From contig NZ_CP178208.1 of NCBI RefSeq assembly GCF_047219225.1, positions 2,852,001 to 2,916,000 of the forward strand: a stretch of 64,000 bases of DNA. The letters run 5' to 3'. Positions 57,676 through 64,000 of this stretch are shown here, in pieces. Both the position numbers and the translations under genes were made by a program. The DNA is from IMCC45349 sp047219225 (lineage in GTDB: Bacteria; Bacteroidota; Bacteroidia; Flavobacteriales; Flavobacteriaceae). Below the pieces are notes generated by a model that saw only the letters and a list, made by a program, of their open reading frames with translations, was not told where the DNA came from and did not search any database. Position 1 is the first letter of the stretch; the number at the start of each line of letters is the position of its first letter.

Positions 57676-59259
57676 TTACATTACCCTTTTCAATACATTT
57701 TTACCAGTAATTGCAGTGGCTGTTAACACACCAGAGAATAATGCACCTCCAACACCAGCAGTTACAATATCTTGTCCTGTTAAATAAAAGTTTTTAATTG
57801 GTGTTTTTGGTTTTAAAAATTGTTGTCTGTATCTAGAAGGACTATGGTCTAAACCATAAATTTCACCTTCTTCGTAGTTTACAAAATGTTGTGTGGTTAA
57901 AGGTGTAGAGAGTTCGTAATAACTTACTTTTCCTATTAGGTGAGGTAATTGTTTGTAAAGCTCATCAAGTAAGCGTTGTGTTATTTTTTCTTTGGTAGCT
58001 TCGTATGTGTCGCCTCGTTTTTTCCATGAGGTTCCAGACCATTCAGCAAATGCTTCATAAGGTAATAGTGTAATAATATCTATAGTGCTTTTTCCTGGGT
58101 AACGGTTTACAAAATCAGGGTCTTTAGCACATGGAAACGATAAATACACAACTGGAAATGGTTGTGATAGATCGTTTAAATAGCGCTCTACACATGTGTC
58201 GTGGTCTGCATCTTCTGGATAAATCCAATAATTAGTTTTTGGAATATTTAGTTCTTCTGGTGAGCCTTCTAAACCAATATATAAACTTGCGTGTGCAACC
58301 GAACGTTTTATTTTTTGTAGTTGCTTATTTAGTTGGTGTTTCTCAACTGTTACTTTTGGTAATAATTGATTATAGGTAGTCATAACACCAGCATTACTAA
58401 TAATGTTTTTTGCATAAAAGGTTTTTCCATCTTTCATACTAACACCAATTGCCTTATTGTTTTCTATAATAACCTCGTTTACTTCGGCACTTACTAAAAT
58501 TGTACCACCAGAAGCAGCAATAACTGGGTCAATTGTTTTTACAATTTGCGATGAACCACCAATAGGAAAATTACCACCATCAAAATAATGTCTAGCTACT
58601 GAAGCATGCATGGAAAAACTACTTTGTTTTGGAGCTAAACCATAATCGCCATATTGACCTGTTAATACTTTAATAAGTGTTTCGTTTTTAGTGAGACTGC
58701 TTAAAACCTCGTAAGTTGTTTTATCGGAAAACTTATGGAATGGTTTTCTTAAATAGCCTCCAACAAGTTTATTAGCAATAGGAGAGAGTACCTTACTGAA
58801 ATAATAGTTTTTACTAGATTTAACAGCTTTAAAAACTAAGTCTACATATGTATTAATTGCAGCTTCTTCATCAGGAAAATATTCGATTAATTGTGCTTTA
58901 AAATTAGCAACGCCTTTTACGAAATTATAATGCTTGTCACCAATTATTATTTTATCGTACACGTCTCCCATATCAGCCCATTTTAACTCACCATTTGAAA
59001 CGTAGTGAAATAGTTTACGAAGGATACTGTTTTCGCGTTGTAACTCACCTATATAATGAATACCAACGTCCCACTCGTAGCCTTTGCGTTTAAATATATG
59101 AGTAAATCCACCAGCAGTATAATGACGCTCCAAAACCAGCACTTTTTGTCCTTCTTTGGCAAGTATTGCAGCCGTAGCTAAACTTCCCATTCCTGAGCCA
59201 ATAATAATAGTATCGTAAGTGTCTTGTAATTTAGGTTTTTGTTTGTAGGATTGAATCAT
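57676..59259 (-). CDS. FAD-dependent oxidoreductase, CrtI/retinol-saturase family
   Basis: A 527-residue flavoprotein. The dinucleotide motif is TIIIGSGMGSLATAAILAKEGQKVLVLERH, then GGFTHIFKRKGYEWDVGIHYIG, as in phytoene desaturases and retinol saturase (RetSat). The C-terminal flavin contact is YLTGQDIVTAGVGGALFSG. It could desaturate, saturate or isomerise a carotenoid or polyene lipid. No other carotenoid gene is adjacent. It is 72 bp downstream (in transcription order) of the chromate transporter gene. Confidence 0.88.
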   Translation of the reverse strand: MIQSYKQKPKLQDTYDTIIIGSGMGSLATAAILAKEGQKVLVLERHYTAGGFTHIFKRKGYEWDVGIHYIGELQRENSILRKLFHYVSNGELKWADMGDVYDKIIIGDKHYNFVKGVANFKAQLIEYFPDEEAAINTYVDLVFKAVKSSKNYYFSKVLSPIANKLVGGYLRKPFHKFSDKTTYEVLSSLTKNETLIKVLTGQYGDYGLAPKQSSFSMHASVARHYFDGGNFPIGGSSQIVKTIDPVIAASGGTILVSAEVNEVIIENNKAIGVSMKDGKTFYAKNIISNAGVMTTYNQLLPKVTVEKHQLNKQLQKIKRSVAHASLYIGLEGSPEELNIPKTNYWIYPEDADHDTCVERYLNDLSQPFPVVYLSFPCAKDPDFVNRYPGKSTIDIITLLPYEAFAEWSGTSWKKRGDTYEATKEKITQRLLDELYKQLPHLIGKVSYYELSTPLTTQHFVNYEEGEIYGLDHSPSRYRQQFLKPKTPIKNFYLTGQDIVTAGVGGALFSGVLTATAITGKNVLKRVM

Positions 59260-59331
59260 TTTGGTGAATTTTCATCCAAAATACAAAAATGTATTTGCTT
59301 ATTCAGGTAATGTGTTATTATTATTTGAGAA

Positions 59332-60468
59332 CTATATTAGGTATAATAGATAACCCAAAAAAGCACTTCCTAAAACAATAAATGCACTGTTAAGTTTTTT
59401 AAAAACAAACACTATGATAAGACTTATTATAGCAATTAAACTTGTACGCCAATCAATAATTGTTTCTTTAGCCATATCTATACACACAGCAGCAATTAAT
59501 GCAACAGCAGCGACATTAACAGCATCTAAAAATGCTCTAACGACTGTAGATTTACGCATTTTTGGTATTAAAGGATTGAGAAAAAGCACAAACAAGAAAG
59601 AAGGTAAGAAGATACCTAATGTTGCAGCTAAAGCCCCAAAACCACCATTAAGTTGCCAACCAACAAAAGTAGCAGTAGATAAAACTGGTCCTGGCGTAAA
59701 TTGACCAACAGCAACAGCATCTAGTAATTCTTGACGTGTAAGCCAACCATGAGTAACCAATTCGGAATCTAAAAAGGCAAAAAGTACATAACCACTACCA
59801 TATAAAATGGCACCAACTTTTAAAAAAGTTAGGAATACGCGAAGTGTATCTATTTCTAATTTACCTACGAGATCTACTAGTATTATTGGTATAAATGTAT
59901 TCAGGTTGTTTTTGTTTTTACGAATGTAGTAGAGTAGGAGTCCTAAAAATCCACATCCAAATAAAGCAGCTATTTCTGGTATTCCATACAAGCAAGCTCC
60001 TAAAGTAATAATGCCTAAAATTGCAAGTGTTGTATTTTTTACCGCTTTTTTACCAAGTCTAAATCCAGCCATAATAATAATGGCAATTACTGCAGGTTTA
60101 ATACCATATATAAATGGTTTTACGTCTGGTAGTTGACCATATTCTTGATACAACCATGCAAATAGTGCTGTGATGGTTACCGCAGGAAAAATAAAGCAAA
60201 TACCAGCAACAAAAAGTCCTTTCCAACCAGCTCGTTCATGACCACAATGCATAGTCATTTCGGTAGAGTTTGGTCCAGGGATTAAATTTGTAGCTCCCAT
60301 GAGGTCTAGAAAATGTTCTTGGGTCATCCATTTACGTTTTCTTACTACTTCGTCTTCCATCATAGCGACGTGAGCAGCAGGACCACCAAAGGCAATACAA
60401 CCTAACTTAAAAAATAAAGCAGCAACTTCTTTTAATTTGTTTTTTTGTGATTCAGGTTTTTGATTCAT
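59332..60468 (-). CDS. chrA: Chromate transporter family protein (two CHR domains)
   Basis: A 378-residue membrane protein from ATG 60468 (MNQKPESQKNKL); the upstream frame to 60543 overlaps the DinB-like gene and is not needed. Two homologous CHR domains are seen: FFKLGCIAFGGPAAHVAMMEDEVV near the start and FLKVGAILYGSGYVLFAFLDSELV in the second half, each followed by FTPGP/IPGPNST-type loops (TNLIPGPNSTEM, VGQFTPGPVLSTA). The family exports chromate or sulfate-like anions; many chromosomal copies have unknown substrates. It follows the DinB-like gene by 20 bp. Confidence 0.88.
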   Translation of the reverse strand: MNQKPESQKNKLKEVAALFFKLGCIAFGGPAAHVAMMEDEVVRKRKWMTQEHFLDLMGATNLIPGPNSTEMTMHCGHERAGWKGLFVAGICFIFPAVTITALFAWLYQEYGQLPDVKPFIYGIKPAVIAIIIMAGFRLGKKAVKNTTLAILGIITLGACLYGIPEIAALFGCGFLGLLLYYIRKNKNNLNTFIPIILVDLVGKLEIDTLRVFLTFLKVGAILYGSGYVLFAFLDSELVTHGWLTRQELLDAVAVGQFTPGPVLSTATFVGWQLNGGFGALAATLGIFLPSFLFVLFLNPLIPKMRKSTVVRAFLDAVNVAAVALIAAVCIDMAKETIIDWRTSLIAIISLIIVFVFKKLNSAFIVLGSAFLGYLLYLI

Positions 60469-60488
60469 GAAGCAAGAATACAAATGAT

Positions 60489-61013
60489 TTAGTAATTTTC
60501 TTGTAGTGTTTTTGTATGGTGTTCTACATGGTAGGCAGTCCACATAATAAGTTCTCTAACAGGCATTTTTCCCATTAAAGGGTGTGGTAAAATAAAATTG
60601 TCTAGATCTTTATCTTTCCACTTATTAAGTTTATGTTGTAGTTTTTTGTTTTGGATTTTTAATCGATTGATTAAATATTTTTTATCACTAGGTTTTGGTA
60701 CTTTCATGTTTTTTGAAGGTCCATAAGTTTTTCCTTGTACACCTTTTAGTCGTTCGTGATAACGCGCTACAATACTGTTGTAATCACGTACTTCACGATT
60801 GGCTTTACCAAATTTAAATTTAAGAATAAACTTAGGTAAGCTTAAGGCAGTATTTAAGGGTTTTATACTTTGTAGTAAGTGTAAAGTATGTTGTCCAGTA
60901 GTCCATTTGCCTTCTGGTCCATTTTCCCAAGCTTCCATATCGTGTTGTTGGAGCCAATTAAAAAGTGTTTGATGTTTAGTTTCTAGAAGTTCAGCAATTG
61001 CTTCTTTATCCAT
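60489..61013 (-). CDS. DinB-like protein (DUF1569 type)
   Basis: A 174-residue DinB superfamily bundle. Metal-ligand histidines are in WTTGQHTLHLLQSIKPLN and the closing MWTAYHVEHHTKTLQENY. The middle is unusually basic (KKYLINRLKIQNKKLQHKLNKW). Function unknown, perhaps a thiol-dependent transferase. Its start codon overlaps the stop of the DUF6048 gene by one base (TAATG), which indicates coupled translation with the upstream envelope genes. Confidence 0.83.
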   Translation of the reverse strand: MDKEAIAELLETKHQTLFNWLQQHDMEAWENGPEGKWTTGQHTLHLLQSIKPLNTALSLPKFILKFKFGKANREVRDYNSIVARYHERLKGVQGKTYGPSKNMKVPKPSDKKYLINRLKIQNKKLQHKLNKWKDKDLDNFILPHPLMGKMPVRELIMWTAYHVEHHTKTLQENY

Positions 61014-61720
61014 TATTTATCCTTTTTGTACAAAGGAATAAGATAAGAAATATTGTAACCAAAACCAATACCAAAGCTTCCACTGTCGTAAGTGCGACCA
61101 AAACCTGGAATGTATAGGTTTTCTAAATTATCAGGCTCAGTTTCCGAAATACGACCTTTTAATTGCACATTGGCACCAATGTATAAGTTGTTAAGCACCT
61201 CTACTTTCATACCTAAAATTAGTTCAGCCCAAATCGCATTTAAACCATCATATTCTGTAGCATCAGTATTTATAGTTTGTCCCCAAGTTTGATTGTTAGT
61301 ATCGTAAATGGTATAACTATTTAAAGTTTGTTTAAAGGTGCTAAATCCACCTCTAAAACCGCTATAAATCATGTTTTCCATACCAAACCAATTCTTGTAC
61401 ATATTGTAATCAATACCAGCTTTTAAGTAGCTTCCTTGTGCAGTTATGTTTAAGTAATCGGTTGTAGTTGTCTTTTCTTCAGTACCTATTTCGGCAGCGA
61501 TATATAGATTTTTTTTGATGCGATAATCACCATTAATTTCAAAACCAGTATAGTCTTCATCTATTAGTGTCATTACTACTTTACTTAAATCTACTCCTAG
61601 ACGTAAACCATATTTTTGCTGATAAGTAATTGAATCGTTTTCTGTAGTATTGTCCTCTTGTGAATAAGCCGAAACCGTTGTCAGCATCACAAGTATTAAA
61701 CTAGTGATATACTTTGACAT
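61013..61720 (-). CDS. DUF6048-type outer-membrane protein
   Basis: A 235-residue exported protein from ATG 61720 (MSKYITSLILVMLTTVSAYS, a signal peptide); the longer frame from 61744 would put 8 residues before the signal. The mature part alternates short beta strands (LRLGVDLSKVVMTL, GFEINGDYRIKKNLYIAAEIG, GSYLKAGIDYNMYKNWFG, GSFGIGFGYNISYLIPLY), predicting an 8- to 10-strand outer-membrane barrel. It overlaps the DUF6452 lipoprotein gene by 20 bp; the two are a conserved Bacteroidota pair of unknown function. Confidence 0.8.
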   Translation of the reverse strand: MSKYITSLILVMLTTVSAYSQEDNTTENDSITYQQKYGLRLGVDLSKVVMTLIDEDYTGFEINGDYRIKKNLYIAAEIGTEEKTTTTDYLNITAQGSYLKAGIDYNMYKNWFGMENMIYSGFRGGFSTFKQTLNSYTIYDTNNQTWGQTINTDATEYDGLNAIWAELILGMKVEVLNNLYIGANVQLKGRISETEPDNLENLYIPGFGRTYDSGSFGIGFGYNISYLIPLYKKDK

Positions 61721-62225
61721 GTGTTTCGGTTTCAAGTTCAACATTTTCTAATAAAATTTCTGAATTTATAATCCAATTATCTTCATCGCCTTCAACACTA
61801 AATACTATGTTTTTAAAAACAGTTTTATAACCACAAGCTCTAGAAACATAAACTTCCTCGCGTTCGTAAGTAACAGTTACTATTTCAGGATTACCTAGAA
61901 CAACATCGTCATCAGTTGTTTCGGTACCTAAATCGTCAATTTCAAAGTTTTGATGTAATACAAACTTGGTTTGATTAGTGTCTGTACGTAATGGAATTAA
62001 TATTTCTGAAGCTGTTATTGTTTGGTTTAAAAACGGAACAGTAGTTTCATCATCATTAATACCGTAGGCATTTAATTCTGTTACGTTTTTTGTTTCATCA
62101 GGATCAGAGATATCATAAAATTCTAAAAACAATCTTGGAGTGGTAGGAGTTGCTTCAGAGCAGATATCATCTTTTTCGCAAGCAAAAAATGCTAATAGAC
62201 AACTTAGTAAAAAAATCTTTTTCAT
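61701..62225 (-). CDS. DUF6452-type lipoprotein
   Basis: A 174-residue lipoprotein from ATG 62225 (MKKIFLLSCLLAFFACEKDD); the lipobox is FFAC. The mature protein starts EKDDICSEATPTTPRLFLEF, matching the flavobacterial DUF6452 family, and has a strand-rich fold with ACGYKTVFKNIVFSVEG. It is 1 bp downstream of rlmD and overlaps the DUF6048 gene by 20 bp. It is likely located on the periplasmic face of the outer membrane. Confidence 0.82.
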   Translation of the reverse strand: MKKIFLLSCLLAFFACEKDDICSEATPTTPRLFLEFYDISDPDETKNVTELNAYGINDDETTVPFLNQTITASEILIPLRTDTNQTKFVLHQNFEIDDLGTETTDDDVVLGNPEIVTVTYEREEVYVSRACGYKTVFKNIVFSVEGDEDNWIINSEILLENVELETETHVKVYH

Positions 62226-62226
62226 A

Positions 62227-63678
62227 TTATTTCTCAAATAAAACAACTGTTTCAATATGTGCAGTATGTGGGAATTGATCCACAAGGCTTATTTTTTTTA
62301 GTTTAAAACCTGCATTCATAATTGTTTCAGTATCTCTAGCTTGTGTTGCTGGGTTACAAGATACATAAACCATTCTTTCAGCGTTTAGATTTATGATTTT
62401 TTTTAGGGTTTTTGGTGCAATTCCAGAACGTGCTGGATCCAAAATTATTGTACGTATTTTGTTTTTGTATTGAGGGTGTGTGAATAAAAACTTACCAACA
62501 TCAGCTGCATAAAAATCAACACCTTCAATATTATTACGTAGTGCATTTTTCTTAGCATCTTCAATAGCTGAAGCTACAATATCTACACCAACAATTTTTG
62601 CATTTGAAGATTTAGAAGCAATAATTTGTCCTATGGTTCCTGTACCACAAAATAGATCTAAAACTATAGAGTTGTCTACAGCTTCTTTATTTTCTAATGC
62701 ATAATCAACAACTTTTGAGTATAATTTTTCTGCCGATTTTGGGTTGGTTTGAAAGAAGCTTTTCATACTAATTTCAAAATTCAACCCTAATAGCTCTTCA
62801 ACAATTTTGTCTTTTCCGTAAATTAATTCAATGCTGCCATTTGTAGCAATGGTTCTATCACCTTGTTCATCGTTAATAGTATGTAAAAAACCAGCGACTC
62901 TATTTCCGAATAGAGATACTAGATATTCTGCAAACTTGTTTAAATTAAAATTATCTAAACCATGAGAAGTAGTTACTAAATTAAATAATAGCTCATTAGT
63001 TTTAAATGATTTTCTGATGACTAGATATCTAAAAAAACCTTCACGTTTAGGAGCATGCCATGGAGGTAACCCTGTTTTTTCACAATAATTCCTGATTTCT
63101 CTTAACTGGCTTTCTAGTTCTTCATCAAAAATACCACTATCATTATCTAGGTTTTCTCCAATCCACCAAGTACCACGACGTTTAAAGCCAAGTGTAAATT
63201 CGTCTACATCAGTTTTATTTTCTCTGTCATAACCAATAGCAGAGAAGCTATATTCCATTTTATTACGATAATGAAATAGGTTAGGAGAGGTCACAAATTC
63301 ATCAAAGTAGTCTTCAATATTTGGGACTTTACCAATTTTTTTAAACAAGTCCATAGTACTAGTGTACTTATAGTTGTGTTGTTTGTCTATTGGTAGTTGA
63401 ATGTAAGGTGCTCCAGGAATTTCCTGATATTTAAGTGCTACTTCGTCTTCCGACATTTCTAAAATGTCAATAAGTTTACATTCAGCATAACTTTTTTTAG
63501 ACTTTACAACACGTGCACTTACTTTTTGTCCAGGGAGTGTATTAGGTACAAATAATACAAAGCTTCCTTCGTCATTGTGTATTCTTGCAATCCCTTTTCC
63601 TCCAAAGGCATAATCTTCGATTTTCAATTCTAAGATTTCTCCTCTTTTTACAAATCTATTTCTCTCTCTTCTTGGCAT
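62227..63678 (-). CDS. rlmD: 23S rRNA (uracil-C5)-methyltransferase RlmD
   Basis: A 483-residue TrmA/RlmD-family enzyme. An N-terminal TRAM domain (residues about 8-65, GEILELKIEDYAFGGKGIARI) binds RNA. The methyltransferase half has VLDLFCGTGTIGQII, ILDPARSGIAPKTL and the catalytic cysteine in MVYVSCNPATQARD. No Fe-S Cys quartet is evident, as in many Bacteroidota members. It makes m5U1939 in 23S rRNA. First gene of a short operon with the DUF6452/DUF6048 genes. TATTTTTG on the minus strand (63690-63683) ends 4 nt before the ATG, so the message may be leaderless. Confidence 0.92.
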   Translation of the reverse strand: MPRRERNRFVKRGEILELKIEDYAFGGKGIARIHNDEGSFVLFVPNTLPGQKVSARVVKSKKSYAECKLIDILEMSEDEVALKYQEIPGAPYIQLPIDKQHNYKYTSTMDLFKKIGKVPNIEDYFDEFVTSPNLFHYRNKMEYSFSAIGYDRENKTDVDEFTLGFKRRGTWWIGENLDNDSGIFDEELESQLREIRNYCEKTGLPPWHAPKREGFFRYLVIRKSFKTNELLFNLVTTSHGLDNFNLNKFAEYLVSLFGNRVAGFLHTINDEQGDRTIATNGSIELIYGKDKIVEELLGLNFEISMKSFFQTNPKSAEKLYSKVVDYALENKEAVDNSIVLDLFCGTGTIGQIIASKSSNAKIVGVDIVASAIEDAKKNALRNNIEGVDFYAADVGKFLFTHPQYKNKIRTIILDPARSGIAPKTLKKIINLNAERMVYVSCNPATQARDTETIMNAGFKLKKISLVDQFPHTAHIETVVLFEK

Positions 63679-63682
63679 GCTG

Positions 63683-63690
63683 CAAAAATA
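63683..63690 (-). promoter_or_regulatory. Candidate -7 element of rlmD
   Basis: TATTTTTG on the minus strand, 4 nt before ATG 63678. No -33 TTG lies at normal spacing. Confidence 0.35.
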
Positions 63691-63795
63691 ATAATAGCAA
63701 TAAATAATGCTGTGCTAATTTGAATTATCTTTTATAAGTTTTCTGTTTTTTTCTCTTAAAAATGAACCTTTTTTATTTTTTGTTGTCTTCTTAGT

Positions 63796-64000
63796 ATGAA
63801 AGTAATAAATATTCACAGGAGAATTATTAATCAATCAAAATCAAATGTAGGAGCTGTTTTTAATACTTTGGCTACTCATAATGATGCTATTTGGCCTATT
63901 GAAAAGTGGCCAGCAATTAAATTTAAAGAAGGTGTAAAAGTAGGTTCAAAAGGTGGACATGGCCCTATTAGGTATGCTATAAAAGATTATAAAAAGGGAG
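63796..64000 (+). CDS. Unidentified protein, N-terminal part (partial)
   Basis: A frame opens at ATG 63796 and runs off the window end; 68 residues are visible (MKVINIHRRIINQSKSNVGA ... GGHGPIRYAIKDYKKG). It lacks a signal peptide. The opening, with LATHNDAIWPIEKWPAIKF and KVGSKGGHGPIRYAI, suggests an SRPBCC-like (START-type) ligand-binding protein, but that is tentative. It is divergent from rlmD. Confidence 0.6.
   Translation, partial: MKVINIHRRIINQSKSNVGAVFNTLATHNDAIWPIEKWPAIKFKEGVKVGSKGGHGPIRYAIKDYKKG

Noticed and set aside
1..64000. tRNA, rRNA, insertion sequence, integrase and CRISPR features
   Set aside because: None could be recognised by eye on either strand; a covariance-model scan would be needed to exclude small RNAs.

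Overview
The window comes from an AT-rich chromosome of a member of the Flavobacteriia (Bacteroidota), most likely a marine Flavobacteriaceae. The evidence is a type IX secretion C-terminal sorting domain (15939-18512), the Bacteroidota promoter signature TTG...TAnnTTTG before many genes, weak Shine-Dalgarno sequences, and families typical of this class (DUF4294, DUF6048, DUF6452, LytS/LytTR pairs, DinB-like proteins). I see no rRNA, tRNA, insertion sequence, prophage or CRISPR array. The genes are densely packed and mostly housekeeping, with several accessory islands.

Layout. 1-4144: end of a membrane protein, then propionyl-CoA-synthetase-like and acetyl-CoA synthetase genes. 4158-8372: secreted or lipoprotein genes, a serine hydrolase, and a WD40 / S41-peptidase pair followed by a large imperfect palindromic repeat. 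8579-10407: LytS/LytTR two-component pair. 10553-15016: secreted protein, DHFR-like reductase, an AraC regulator flanked by its probable operators, SDR, metallo-hydrolase. 15114-18512: a hypothetical protein and a T9SS-secreted FG-GAP/VCBS protein. 18684-26961: a tight ten-gene operon, transcribed right to left. It starts with a GTP cyclohydrolase II, a stand-alone diaminopyrimidine-type reductase, a zinc-type dehydrogenase and an active-site-altered 6-pyruvoyltetrahydropterin-synthase homologue. It continues with a CDP-alcohol phosphatidyltransferase, a glycosyltransferase, three methyltransferases and an LTA-synthase/sulfatase-type membrane enzyme. I think it makes a GTP-derived pyrimidine or pteridine compound attached to a membrane lipid or glycan; I know of no described product. 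27265-28812: an orphan contractile-tail sheath gene. 28981-35055: Crp-type regulator, fatty-acid desaturase, a duplicated-domain protein, acetyltransferases, MFS pump, mini-helicase and DinB protein. 35121-38595: three-gene biotin-dependent acyl-CoA carboxylase, which with the first synthetase gives a propionate to methylmalonyl-CoA route. 38640-41220: exonuclease plus CNMP/CBS/DUF294 regulator. 41286-52015: assorted housekeeping enzymes. 52191-57588: small lipoproteins and secreted proteins, a CoiA-like nuclease next to a TIR-domain protein (candidate defence pair), and small membrane proteins. 57676-64000: carotenoid/retinol-type oxidoreductase, chromate transporter, RlmD and others.

The main regulatory observation is a promoter module found six times. 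It has a 16-bp box TACGTA-N4-TACGTA, directly followed by a TTG (-33), exactly 20 bp, and a TAnnTT-type -7 element. It lies before the T9SS protein, the orphan sheath, the duplicated-domain protein and two small membrane-protein genes; one copy points leftward towards the 3' end of the lytT-like gene. This suggests a regulon controlled by one activator, probably encoded outside the window. Two divergent gene pairs also share a second architecture in which the opposing -7 elements form a perfect palindrome with a 3-bp centre.
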